A stretch of DNA of 64,000 nucleotides, from positions 24,482,209 through 24,546,208 of the forward strand of contig NC_056033.1 of the NCBI RefSeq assembly GCF_004379255.2. The letters run 5' to 3'. This DNA comes from Salvia splendens (Eukaryota; Streptophyta; Magnoliopsida; Lamiales; Lamiaceae). The notes below the pieces were generated by a model that was given only the letters and a program-made list of their open reading frames with translations, did no database searches and was not told where the DNA came from. Of this stretch, positions 22,263-33,137 are shown in pieces. The translations under genes and the position numbers were made by a program. The stretch's first letter is position 1. Each line of letters starts with the position of its first letter.

Positions 22263-23290
22263 TTATTCTAATTGTCAAGAGTTATATGCTCCCTCCGTAC
22301 CAATACTTCAATCATATTCCATTTGGATTGTCCCAAGTTTTCCAAGTCATTTCCCTTTATTGAAAATAACAAAACATCTAATGTAACTTATTTATTCATA
22401 GAGAATAATGTAATTTAACTTCAGTCTCGTCCTCGAAGAATTATTGACATTAGTTTGTTTTGGGCAGGGTTTAGGGTTTTGCGTTTGTTTATACCACAAT
22501 TGTGGGGCTAATTTGTTAAACTTCTAGAAATGGACAGATGCGAAGAATATACTATAGTACAGACAACTTCAAACGTGTAAAAGATAAGAATAGAAGTTTT
22601 AAAGCATTAGATCATATGAAGGTGTGACTCACCATCACAAATTTTGGGGAGAGAATTCTAAAACTATTTTCAGCTATGCACTAAACTCAAACCCATTTTT
22701 AAATTTTTGTATGCAACAACACCAAAATGCTAATGCAAAAATTGTGAAACATATAGTGAAAAATGGTACTTCCTCTAGCCCACAAAATGTTTGTTGGACG
22801 ACATGAATTTTAGATAGTTTTATTTTGTGTGTTGAATGATGAAAGAAAATATAAATTTATACATATGTGAGAGAGAACATTTTTTAAAATTAGAAATGTG
22901 ACACTAATGCAACAAACTAAAAACGAAAGTGAAACAGATATAAATTTTGAATTTGATGGAAATGATTGGAATACTTTTTAATGTGACATACTGAAAAATG
23001 TGTTCGAGTTTGATAAAAATAGTTAGAGATTATCCAACAATAGAGGCACTCAAGTAGTAGATTCTTTACTCTTATAACAAAGCACTTCGAGCGGAGGACG
23101 AGGCTTTAATCAAATCCTAACATTTTTTTTAATTCTTTAGCCAATCTATTTCTTTCACAATTGTCAATCTCATTCAGATTCTTTTTCGTTATAAATTTTT
23201 GCAATGGGATGTGGATGTCATTAGTGATCCGTTGTTAAAAATAGCACATTATTTTGCTTGGATTTGTTTAATTAAACGAACGAATAACTA
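22263..23290. other. AT-rich spacer with Stowaway-like left end
   Basis: A CTCCCTCCGTACC end at about 22290 has no recognisable partner. Nothing coding was identified. Confidence 0.4.
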
Positions 23291-23299
23291 TATTTCATA

Positions 23300-24256
23300 G
23301 ATCAATGGTGATACTAAGACTACGCGCGTTGTGGACATGGGTTGGAGAAGACGTACCTGCGCTAGAGATCATCAATCCATCCACACCGAAAAATAAATAT
23401 TTACACGTAAATCCCTTCTCAACCCGCTTGCAACATATGTTTTCTGATCTGTACAACACCCCTACCATCGTTTCCTCTAGCCAATACATAGGAACCTCAA
23501 ATCGGATTTCTCTTGTACTAATCCACCAACATGGATCATAATCAACAGATGTCCACAACGATAAGTCGGCCACTACTTATGTTTCCTGATACATAAATGT
23601 ATGTGCCATATCGAATACTGTTTCATGGCACTATGGAGAATAGTTTCATCAAAAAAGTGGAGTTGCTTGATGACTTACACTGAGGCCTTCCCTGGTCACA
23701 AGAGGCCATTACCTGCTATCCGTATCAAGATTTGCAGCAAGCTCCTCCAGCATCAACTTCAAACATTCATCAACCCTCCGAAAATTGCAACACCCCGACC
23801 AAACACACATTAAACCTCCTTGAATCGGAATGGGAATATGATGCCAAAAAATAGATTTTAGACCTAGGCTTCCCAAAAGAGAAGACCACACAGCACAATG
23901 TGTTTGAGGTCAAATTTGAGAAATCAGTTTAAGGAAGGCTTGATACTGAATCAAATCCACAATTTTCAACAAACTGAAGATGAGACCATATGAAACTTGA
24001 AGAGTCAACTGAGAAAGTCACCCAGATGAAGAATTCCGTCACATTTTTATGATGCCTGTAAGCTTTTATACCTCAGATAATACTCAACTTAAACGCATCT
24101 GAACTATGCCGTCAGGGGGGCAACTTCAAACAAATGCATGTCATTGCTATGTGCGACCTAGAAAGTATTGGTCAACATCTCATGTGCAATGAACAACAGC
24201 ACAAGGCAAAGAATTGGCAGTTGCACTGACATGGAAGGCTTTCAGTTGCCAAGTTC
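23300..24256 (-). other. Probable 3' UTR exon(s) of the UBA2 gene
   Basis: On the minus strand a strong 3' splice site (AAAATTGTTGCAG, ending at 24257) precedes an exon-like, better balanced sequence beginning GAACTTGGCAACTG. With the splice donor adjoining the UBA2 stop codon this suggests a spliced 3' UTR, which is established for Arabidopsis UBA2 genes. Small ORFs here (23295-23573, 23709-23891) match nothing known and are probably incidental. The 3' end is not resolved. Confidence 0.45.
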
Positions 24257-25640
24257 CTGCAACAATTTTATTACAAGAACAAACTACGACGAATGTTAGT
24301 CAAAATCAAGGTACTGAAGATGCTACTCCAGTAATTCATTAAGTCGTCTGCTTAGAGATCAATGTAAAGGACCATATTTTTTTTTAATCCGGATAATCAA
24401 AAGAAGTTGTGTTGGAAACCAAACAATGATTTGATGCTTACAAAAACTACATTGTATCTCAAAGGCTGAATTATAAAATAACTCAAACGGAAGAAATATT
24501 AATGCCAAAATTCAAAGTAAATAAAGATAGTAAACCGACACCCTCAAATCTCAAAGACACAGAAGTAGTAATCAAGCCACTGGTTCTCAACACTTTGGAA
24601 AAGTTGTAATAGACCAAAGTAAGACATTTTAGAAAATATCAGACTGATAGAAGTAGGAAAAAGAAAAACATGATACATATTTTAGATTCTAGTCTTTAGG
24701 CAAATGGAAACTTTTTTCTACAAGGAAAGACTTCATTTGCATGATTGCCCGAACTTCAGAAGAATCACCAGAGTCCAAAACTAAAAGTTTGATGCATTTA
24801 TGAAGAATCTGCACAACGTAAAAAAAATAAAAAAACTAATTTGAAAAGCAAAACAAATTTTTGCTCATAAGAAACAAATGCACTGAAGTTGAGTCACATT
24901 GAAAAGTTTAACCAAAAAGGGAATTTAGTGAACTCGTAAAATCATGAAAAATGATGCATATAATCACAGCAAGAGTTTTAATAAAAAGTGCTTCGAAAAT
25001 ATACAGAGAGCATTAATCTTTTTTACAGATGGCTTAATTTTTTGGAATAGTGCGGAAGGATATTAATACATACACTCGAGCTTGTTTTTAATATTTCATT
25101 ACACGACCCCGCAACAATCATCCATTTAATGTGAACATATTTAAACTTCCACTTCCGTCATCTAAGTGATCTCCAATGGAGAAGAAGTTCAAGCAATTTT
25201 TAGTCCAAGTTCACTATTTATTGAAGTACCAAGTTCCAGATCAAAGGTCTCTTCACTCTACCAATATGTACATATTCAATCAACTTAATGGTTAAGCTAC
25301 ACAGCACCAACATATTATGGATAAGTTTCCTAAGCTTCATGTTTTCATCATCCAGTATAACTAAAGACCAAAATACATTGTGGAGATTTATGCTGTAACC
25401 ATCAATAATACTAAAACATAAAACCAATAAATATAGCAAAGATTTCCCCTTAACTAGTGTTCAAGTTTGCTGCTAGATGGTGGGTAGGATATATATCCCT
25501 ACTAAAAGCTTGAGCACTACATCTTTTAAATCTTCCTCTGCTTCAATTAATCAACTTGAATTAGGCATCAAAACTAAGTTGCGTAAATTTAAACACAGGA
25601 GTAAGGACATAGTAAAAAGCATCCACGCACCTCCGGTTAC
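24257..25640 (-). other. Candidate 3' UTR intron of UBA2 gene
   Basis: Begins with GTAACC immediately after the TAG stop codon and could end at the TTGTTGCAG acceptor. AT-rich, no other gene. Other internal exons are possible. Confidence 0.45.
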
Positions 25641-26936
25641 CTAGTGACCATGACCCATGTAGGGTGCCCCACCCTGACGTGGCCTTACACCACCCTGACC
25701 CATATGTGGCTGGCCACCATAACTTCCCTGCATACCTGGTTGACCTCCATAGCCGCCACCAGCACCCTGACCTCCAAAACCTGCATTGTTCATCATAGGC
25801 GGCACTCCTTGTGGATTTCCAATCCCCCCGAGCAAATTCCCAATACCCAATCCAGCCCCCTGAGTGGCCAACAGAGCTGCCACAGCCTGTCCTATCGCAG
25901 CCGGGGCAACTGCCGGATTAAACCCTCCAGCTGGTCCAGCGCTCGGAGCCATCAAGTGACCACCAGTGTGTCCAGCAAACCTTCCCCTCTTAGCCTGGTG
26001 ATGATGATGCCCCTGTTGCTGAATGTTAAAGTGACCCTTGCTGTGTTTCGGGCCGTCTATCGCCTTCTGGCAATGCAGCATCTGACCCTCGAACTGCTTG
26101 TGCGGCTCCTCCAGCGCCTTTTTCGCACTCTCACTACTCTTATACACAAACAAACAGAACCCCCTAGGCTTTCCAGTCTGCTTATCCAACCCCAAAGGCC
26201 CTTCCTCAATCTCCCCGAATTTCGAAAAGTAGTCGTGAAGCTTCTTCGGCTCAAGCTCCGCAGACACATTGCTCACATAAATCTTCCTCTGCGTGTACTC
26301 CGAAGCAGGTGGTAAAGCAACAATTGCCGGAGCATACTGCGCGGGTGTCTGCACCGGGCCAGCCGAGGCCAGCTGGCAACTGGTCATCCTTCCCTCAATC
26401 AACTTCTGAGGCTCCTTCAGGGCGCAACGAGCCCCGTCGCGCCGCTTGAAGAGAATGAAGCCGTAGCCCTTCGATTTCCCGGTGTTCTTATCTCTGACGA
26501 CCTTGCAATCTTCAATTTCGCCGTACTTGCCAAAAACAGACGTAATTGAATCGACGTTGGCATCCCAGCCGAGGCCGTGGACGAAGATTTTGCAGTGGGC
26601 GGGGTCGGAATCGGCCATGGCGAACACAATCTCGGCTAGATCTGGGTGTTTCGCGATGGCTTCCTTGATTAGGAGAGTGAGCTGGTCCTTGGAGAAGGGC
26701 TCGAGAAGATTCTCGAAGGGCTCTTCGTCAAGTTGTTCTTCGGCTTCCATGTCGGCGGAATTGTGAGTGACGGTATTCGCGGAGGGATCCTCGCCGGATT
26801 GGTTCGTCTCTGGAATAACCTCTTCCTTGTGCTCCTCCGGCTCTTCGACGACTTGTTCGTCTTCTTCTTCGAATTCTGCTTGTCCTTCTCCCTCTCCTGC
26901 TATGTCTTCGGGCTCCTGTTTCCGTTTTCGAGCCAT
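25641..26936 (-). CDS. UBA2: UBP1-associated protein 2-like RNA-binding protein
   Basis: Intact 431-residue, intronless coding region. An acidic N-terminus (1-80, many Glu) is followed by FSKDQLTLLIKEAI (81-94), a conserved UBA2 segment. RRM1 spans about 116-190 (RNP2 KIFVHGLG, RNP1 KSKGYGFILF) and RRM2 about 218-295 (RNP2 KIYVSNVS, RNP1 KPRGFCLFVY). A His run (about 318) and a Gly/Gln/Pro-rich tail with repeated GGYGGQP-like motifs complete it. In the family these nuclear proteins bind U-rich RNA with UBP1 and act in mRNA stability and ABA/wounding responses. The start is the first ATG with a basic MARKRK signal. The 5' side is crowded by transposons about 100 bp upstream. Assignment among UBA2a/b/c is not possible by eye. 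Confidence 0.93.
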   Translation of the reverse strand: MARKRKQEPEDIAGEGEGQAEFEEEDEQVVEEPEEHKEEVIPETNQSGEDPSANTVTHNSADMEAEEQLDEEPFENLLEPFSKDQLTLLIKEAIAKHPDLAEIVFAMADSDPAHCKIFVHGLGWDANVDSITSVFGKYGEIEDCKVVRDKNTGKSKGYGFILFKRRDGARCALKEPQKLIEGRMTSCQLASAGPVQTPAQYAPAIVALPPASEYTQRKIYVSNVSAELEPKKLHDYFSKFGEIEEGPLGLDKQTGKPRGFCLFVYKSSESAKKALEEPHKQFEGQMLHCQKAIDGPKHSKGHFNIQQQGHHHHQAKRGRFAGHTGGHLMAPSAGPAGGFNPAVAPAAIGQAVAALLATQGAGLGIGNLLGGIGNPQGVPPMMNNAGFGGQGAGGGYGGQPGMQGSYGGQPHMGQGGVRPRQGGAPYMGHGH

Positions 26937-27037
26937 GGAAATTGGGGGGAAGGTGTTAGGATTTTTTTCGTGTGGGTGGCAATATCAGGAAGGGGCAGGT
27001 AAATGGTTTTTTTTTATCCTCCTAGTATTTATTTATA
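26937..27037 (-). other. 5' leader of UBA2 gene
   Basis: About 100 bp between the UBA2 ATG and the Stowaway/hAT block. It presumably holds part of the 5' UTR; a clear TATA box was not seen. Promoter elements must lie here or within transposon sequence, unless a 5' UTR intron spans the cluster. Confidence 0.45.
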
Positions 27038-27050
27038 CTCCCTCCGTCCC

Positions 27051-30000
27051 TAAGCATGCACAAACCGAACCGGCCCGGTGGTTAACCGGCGGTTCGGAAC
27101 TGCCGGTCATGAATCAGAACCGGCTGGCGGTTCGGCGGTTCAAGCGGGCCGGTTCAGGTTTGGGAATATGACGAACCGTAACCAGCGGTTCAACGGTCCC
27201 AACGAGCAGATTCCGGCTAAGGCGTAGGGTTGCAGGCGAGGTGTGTAGAAAAACCGGCGGTTTCTGACGAAAACCGCCGGTTTCTGACGGTTCCGGTGCT
27301 TTTTCAGGTGGCAGAGCGTAGGTGGCAGTGTATAGGCCTGAAAACCGGTCAGAAACCGCCGGTTTCGGCCAGAAACCGCCGGTTTCCGTCAGAAACCGTG
27401 GACTAAACCGCCGGTTCAGGTGGCAAACCGACCGAATTTGAAATTTGATTTTTTTTAATTTCTTTCAATTTTACTCCTATAAATACCCCACTTCCCCATT
27501 ATTTTTACTCACCACATTCTTGTGTTAACAAGGATTTCATTCTCAATCGTCATTTCTCTATTCTCTCCTCATTCTTTCTAATTGCTCAAGTTGTTTACTA
27601 GTTACTACGTACTACTATATTTGTTGCTGTGTTCGTAATTTACCATTTATTCAATACTTCATATTCCATCCATACTACTTTCATTTATCACTATGTCTTC
27701 TTCTCGTGGTGGACCGGGACGTGGTGATCGGGGCAAAGGAATTGACCAAGATCAAAGTAGTCGCCCCTCAAAATCAAGGCGACCTAGTCGTCGAGAAGTT
27801 ATGGAAGAGGTTTCCCGAGTGGCGGCTGAACACAAGCAAGTAAGTTCTAAAAAATTATTTTTACAATTCATAATTTCATAAGATTGAGTTTTTAAATTTT
27901 TTTGTGTTCCTACTTATAACTTCAACTTATATAATATTTATAAATTGAAGAAGATCATAGGATGGTCATGCTACTCCCTGAAATCCATCAAGGTGGGGGG
28001 AGGGGCGGTCGTAGTTCCCAACAACAAGATGACGAGTACGACGTGTTTATATCGTCGGACTAGGACAACAATGATGATAGATCTCATTCTCGTATTCTGT
28101 CTAGCACCGGCGGAAATGAGGAGATGCCTCCTCCCCCTCCACCCACTAACACTACAAAAGCTTTGAAATCTGATATTTTTGTTAAACACTACAAGAAGGT
28201 GCCGGTGGTGATTCCAAGTCCTCATGATCCGCACTCTCAAGAAGAGACATCGGCGTTTCATGCATATTGTAACTATTGTGATAAAGTCTACAAATTTGCG
28301 AGTGGTGGGGGATATGGCACCCTCCGTCGTCATTTGGTGACAAAGCATCCGGTAGAATGTGGCACTACCTCTACCCAAACCCAACTAAACTTCCAACCCG
28401 GTGGCTCAGGTTCGTCATGTACGCCTTTTTTTTAAATATGATCAAAAAGTTTTTGCTGACGTTATGACTAGATGGGCTGCAATGAAGCATTTTCCTTTTA
28501 ATGTTTATGATGATAAAAAATTTAAGGTTACTATGCAGAGTGGTTTAAACGTAGCTATCAAAAGAGTAGGTCGAATGACAGTTGAACGATCTACCGTTAG
28601 ACAATGTTTAAAGAAAAAAGTTGAATTATCACGTTATTTACTTAACTTGGGCCACAAGTGAACATTTGCTCAGATGTATGGACTGATTGTTTTAACCGGC
28701 ATTCATACATTGGCATTACGGTTCACTTTGTGGACAATAGTTGGACTTTGACCAAGCGTTTAATTGGTTTTAGAGAATTTGAGACACCACACACTGCACC
28801 CGAAATTGCTTCTTTAATTATTCAAGTTTTGAATGAGTTTCAATTATGCAATAAGATATTTTCTGTTGGTTTTGATAATGCAACTGCTAACACTGCAAGT
28901 ATTAGTGATTTGATTGCGGCTTGCGCTCCGGTTATTGGAGGTAAGTATTTTCATCAAAGATGCATATGCCATATTTTAAATTTATTTGTACAAGATACGC
29001 TTGAATTATGGCAAAAGCATGTTAGTACTATTAGAAATGCAGTTAGATTAATACATCAAAAGTCAGCTATTGGCAAAGCTTGGAAGAAATATTGCCATCA
29101 AAAGAACGTAAGATATACGAATTTTACTATAGATGTGTCTCATAGATGAAATTCGACATATGATTGTCTGAATTCTACTTTGACGCATAAAGATTATTTA
29201 TGTGATTTTTTTAGAACCTATCTCGTTCATGATTTATATCTTTCGCATAGTTGTTGGGAATATAGCGTGACTTTATTTAAATTGTTCAAATATTTCAAAA
29301 ATGCAACTGTTGAATTATCGGGTGTTTATTATTGCACTGCTGTTCGTGTTTTAGAGCATTGCATGTATATATCACTTGGTTTTAAAACTGCAATGAAAAA
29401 AGCTTACTCTTCACCTGAATTGATGTGTGTTTTATATTATATGATTGGGAAATGACTTAAGTATTTCAGTGAGATTCCAACGGTGTTTTTGATTGCAAAA
29501 GTCTTGTATCCAAAATGGAAATTAGCCGGTACCTCCAAGATTTTAGATTTTTATTATAACAATTTGAGTTCTATTGATCTTGGTCCACTTAAAGCATTGC
29601 AGTCGGATACCAGTGACGAATTCGGAGTAGACCTCTCAGAAACATTTCAAATAAACCTCCCGAACCGGTCAATTATCCTACAAACCTTCGAGTTTAACTT
29701 GCATGTTCTCTACACCGAATATGAAACCAAGTATAACAGTACCCGCCAAGTCAGAAGACCTCCCCCTCCTCAACAACATAGCTTTGGCTTCGCATTTCAA
29801 ACCGATTATGATGACCCCGACGCGCAATCCTAATTAGCCGACCTATACAGCTACAGCACCGGCGAAAGGTCCTCAGGTATGGTAAGTGAGTTAGATTTAC
29901 ATTTCGATCCACTCTTTTCATTTGGTGATGAAGGTCCTACTCCTCCCGCCCAAATCGGCGTCCTCGATTGGTGGGAACATACGAGAAAGATTTTCCCATA

Positions 30001-31042
30001 CTTGCGTCAATGGCCAAGGAGATTTTTTCTATTCCGGCTTCCACTGTTGCCGTCGAGTCTGCTTTTAGTGTTGGCTCGCGTGTGTTGGATGAATCAAGAA
30101 GTAAGCTCTCCGCGAAAAATATGGAAGCCATGATGTTACATGATGATTGGGCCAAAGCTAACGTCAGAGAACAAGAAAATGATTGTGATAATCATCAGGG
30201 GGGATCACAAGAAGAATTCACCGGGGATGAATCGTAGGCCAATCGTCAACCGCCGGCCAAGTCAAATAGGTAAGTAAGGTGAGAGAACTACATGGGCTTT
30301 GATTCGCTAATGCAAATGAGCATTGGGGATACGTAGGCACCTCAACTTAAATTTTAAATTTAAGTTGAGCTCAAGTCCTTTTTCCTTTATTTCTTTTTTT
30401 CCCATTTGTTTCTACTTTAAAAATATGCAAATACAATTAAATAATTGTATTTGTATATACTCTAGTCGATGAAATAGATTTCTCTATAAGGCTAAATCCG
30501 GGAAACTTTTGACAATTCTACTATAATTGTTGATTGTTTAGACTAAACTCAACATTTAAAGTTGAATTGCTAAAGGTGTCCTCAATTTAGTTAGGTAGAA
30601 AGATCTCCTTCGCCGACTAAGAGTATATATACTTATCAAATTATTGTTCAGAACTTCTAAGTCTTTTTTGTAATTTGTAATTAGCTTCGTTGTTGACTAG
30701 TAGTCTCGTTGTATTTAAATTTTTGTTTAAGACTTCAAGATCTCAAGGTTTTTGTGATTTGAAATTGTTGATATCAATAAAATTGCAACTTTCATCGTGT
30801 TTTTTTAAATTTTATTTACGTACATTTCATAGATAAACAAATAAAAAATTGCAAATAAAAAAATTGACGAACCGTCGAACCGGCCCGGAACCGGCGGTTC
30901 AGGCCAAAAACCGACTGTTTTTTAAACCGGAACCAGAACCGCCGGGACCCTTGGCGGGCCGGTTCCGGTTCATGGGGATGATGAACCCTAAACCGCCAGT
31001 TCATGAACCGGAACCGGCGGTTTCAACCCGTGTGCATGCCTA
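27051..31042 (+). mobile_element. hAT-1 transposon (3,992 bp)
   Basis: The terminal repeats TAAGCATGCACA and the inverse of TAGGCATGCACA match at 11 of 12 positions. The 8-bp target copies TCCGTCCC (27043-27050) and TCTGTCCC (31043-31050) differ by one base; the duplicated right end at 41201-41208 keeps the perfect TCCGTCCC. Both subterminal regions (27060-27430, 30870-31025) are packed with AACCGGCGGTT motifs, typical transposase binding clusters. Encodes a broken RICESLEEPER-type transposase. Confidence 0.88.
27693..30237 (+). pseudogene. hAT-1 transposase (zinc-finger BED, RICESLEEPER-like)
   Basis: Starts MSSSRGGPGR with a basic tail and a GTAAGT donor at 27840. A BED-type zinc finger lies at about 28256-28350 (YCNYCDKVYK, RRHLVTKH). 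The catalytic core follows (ICSDVWTDCF, then FDNATANTAS, then RCICHILNLFVQD), and the C-terminal hAT dimerisation domain ends it (PASTVAVESAFSVGSRVLDESRSKLS). Stops at about 28061, 29146, 29453 and 29830 and frame changes near 28430, 28655 and 29985 inactivate it. Family members cut and paste DNA; this copy cannot make full-length protein. Confidence 0.88.
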
Positions 31043-31252
31043 TCTGTCCCCCAATAATTTATCTCCATTTGACTCGCTGAGATTTTAAGAAATGTACTAG
31101 AAAGCGGTTGAAAAAGTTAGTGTCATGTAAGTTCTATTTTTATATATTAGTTTATAATAAAATGTGAGTGAGAAAATGAGTTACTGGAATATGAGATCCA
31201 TTACCAAACTTGGAAAAAGTGAAAGATGACAAATTTTTATGGACGGAGGAAA

Positions 31253-31447
31253 ATATAAATAAGTGACAAATTTTCAAGGAGGAATGGAGTAGTATTTTAT
31301 TTACTTCCTTCGTCCCTTATAATTGTGAGCATATGACCTGGCATTGATTTTTATGGTGGAACGGATAAAGAAGATTTAAGAAGTACTCCCTTCATTCCGC
31401 CTTAATAGAGACGTTACATTTTCTACACTCCTTTAAGAAAATTAATA
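31253..31447. other. Stowaway fragments in spacer
   Basis: Partial ends ACTTCCTTCGTCCC (about 31303) and ACTCCCTTCATTCCG (about 31385) without clear partners; mutually nested MITE debris. Confidence 0.5.
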
Positions 31448-31673
31448 CTCCCTCCGTCTCCCATTAATTGACACCAGTTTACTTGACACAGGTTTTAAGA
31501 AAGTGGGTGGGAAAAGTTAGTGGATTGTGAGTCATACTTTTATATATCAATTTTATAATAAAATTTGAGTGGAATGTGTGGTTAATTACCAAAAGTGGGT
31601 AAAAGTAAGAATGTCAATTAATTAGGGATGAACTAAAAAGGAAATTTGTGCCAATTAATGGCGACGGAAGGAG
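31448..31673. mobile_element. Stowaway-like MITE (226 bp)
   Basis: CTCCCTCCGTCTCCCATTAA at the left; right end inverse CTCCTTCCGTCGCCATTAA. TA flanks both sides. Present in both duplication units (second copy 41609-41834), so it predates the duplication. Confidence 0.85.
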
Positions 31674-31693
31674 TAATAAATATTTTTAAGTGG

Positions 31694-32159
31694 AGCCGCC
31701 CGAGGACACGGCTGGGCGCGGCTCCCTATAGGGGTGGACAATGTGGGGCGCGGCGGGGGGCGTGGACATGGGCGGGCCGCGGAGTTGACGCGGACACAGC
31801 GCATGGAGGGTAGCCGCGGCGCCGGAATTTTTTTATCTTTCGAATTTTTTCGAAAATTTTCTATAAATACTATATTTTAAACATTTTCACCTCACACACA
31901 TTTTACACCCTAGTTTTCCCCTATCTATAATACAACGAAGATTTGGTTTTAAATTTTTTTTATTAAATTATGTGTTTTTTCTAATTATTATAGTCCGATA
32001 ATTTTTATTCTAATTGAATTAAAATATACCAACAATTTTATAAATAATGTGATTTGTGGCTGTGGTTTGTCTACTATTGGGCTGGACAAGTTTTTTTTGT
32101 GACTGTGGACAAGAATTTGTGGCTTGGCCTTGGACTTGGCCAAACTATTGCGGTCGCTC
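31694..32159. mobile_element. Harbinger-type element, left end deleted
   Basis: Unit 1 copy of the element at 41871-42361. Its left terminal repeat and half of the internal palindrome are missing, about 40-50 bp lost next to AAGTGG. Confidence 0.7.
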
Positions 32160-32162
32160 TAA

Positions 32163-33137
32163 GAGATAGATTCTCTTTTTCTTACTTTCTCTTTCCCTAC
32201 TTTAAATATTTATTATTAATTTTCATACATTGGTGCAGAAAATGAAACGACTCTATTAATATGAAAATGAGGGAGTTTCTTAAAGCCTACAATTAATTGC
32301 ACACAAAACTTTTGGTTATTTAATTGAAATTAAATTATTGAAGTCTAACTTTTATTATTCCCTCCATCCACCATTTATAGTCTATTTTAACTTCGCACAT
32401 GTTTTAAGAAATTGGTTGATTTATAAAGAAAGATGGAAAAATGAGTTAGTGGTGAATGTGAACCCCACTTTTATATATTGATTTTGTAATAGAATATGAT
32501 AGCAATGAGTTAGTTGAATAGTGGGTCCATTTACCTAAATTTCAAAAATGTAAATAGTGCTTTAAATAATGGACATCCCAAAATAACAAAATATGACATT
32601 TTCCAATTGACGAATTGAGTATTACAAAGATGAGAGTAATATGAACCAACAAAGTCTTTGGATTTTGGAGGAGACTTTGATGAATGGAATCAAATATATT
32701 ATTTTTCTGTGCCTTATGGTACCACCAAGGCGAAACTTGTACTATGTTTCAGTAACCTTCTCCCATAAAACATTTGATTTATGTCAGTTTTCGAGATCTT
32801 CATAAATACTGAGATAGACCTCAAAGACCCATTTCATTTACTCAGGTGTGCATTGAACCAGTACATCGTGTGCACTGCTCACAGACCTTCCTAGATTCTC
32901 GGAAAGTTGGATGTCCTCCAAGGCTTAGTAGGGATGTCGAGGGCAATTTTGTGGATGTATGAACCATGGGGCGTGAATAAGACATCGGCAATTGGGGCAG
33001 TACTGGTGTTGCGCCTCTAAAGGATGTATTGTTATTGAATGTTAGGATAGCTTGGTTCAATTGGAGAAGTTTTCTATATCAAAAATAAGATTTGGTGTAT
33101 GGTTGGAAATGGTCTAAAAATTGTGACCTATCTCAAC
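32163..33137. other. Spacer with unrecognised block
   Basis: A Stowaway-like remnant (CCCTCCATCCACC at about 32360 to about 32580) and a 500-bp better balanced stretch (32640-33100). The latter holds a 72-codon minus ORF (33060-32842), also preserved in unit 2 at 43261-43043. No family recognised; perhaps a gene fragment. Confidence 0.4.

Larger units (their letters stand above)
27038..31252. mobile_element. Stowaway-like MITE split by hAT-1
   Basis: The first 13 bp (CTCCCTCCGTCCC, 27038-27050, preceded by TA) and the remainder (31051 to about 31252, ending near ATGGACGGAGGA) are one MITE into which hAT-1 inserted, duplicating TCCGTCCC. The right boundary is approximate. Confidence 0.75.

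Noticed and set aside
23295..23891. Two small minus-strand ORFs as a separate gene
   Set aside because: No recognisable domain, no start context or splice structure of their own; better explained as UBA2 3' UTR sequence.
25644..26315. 223-codon plus-strand ORF
   Set aside because: Antisense shadow of the UBA2 coding region; no domain and composition dictated by the real frame.
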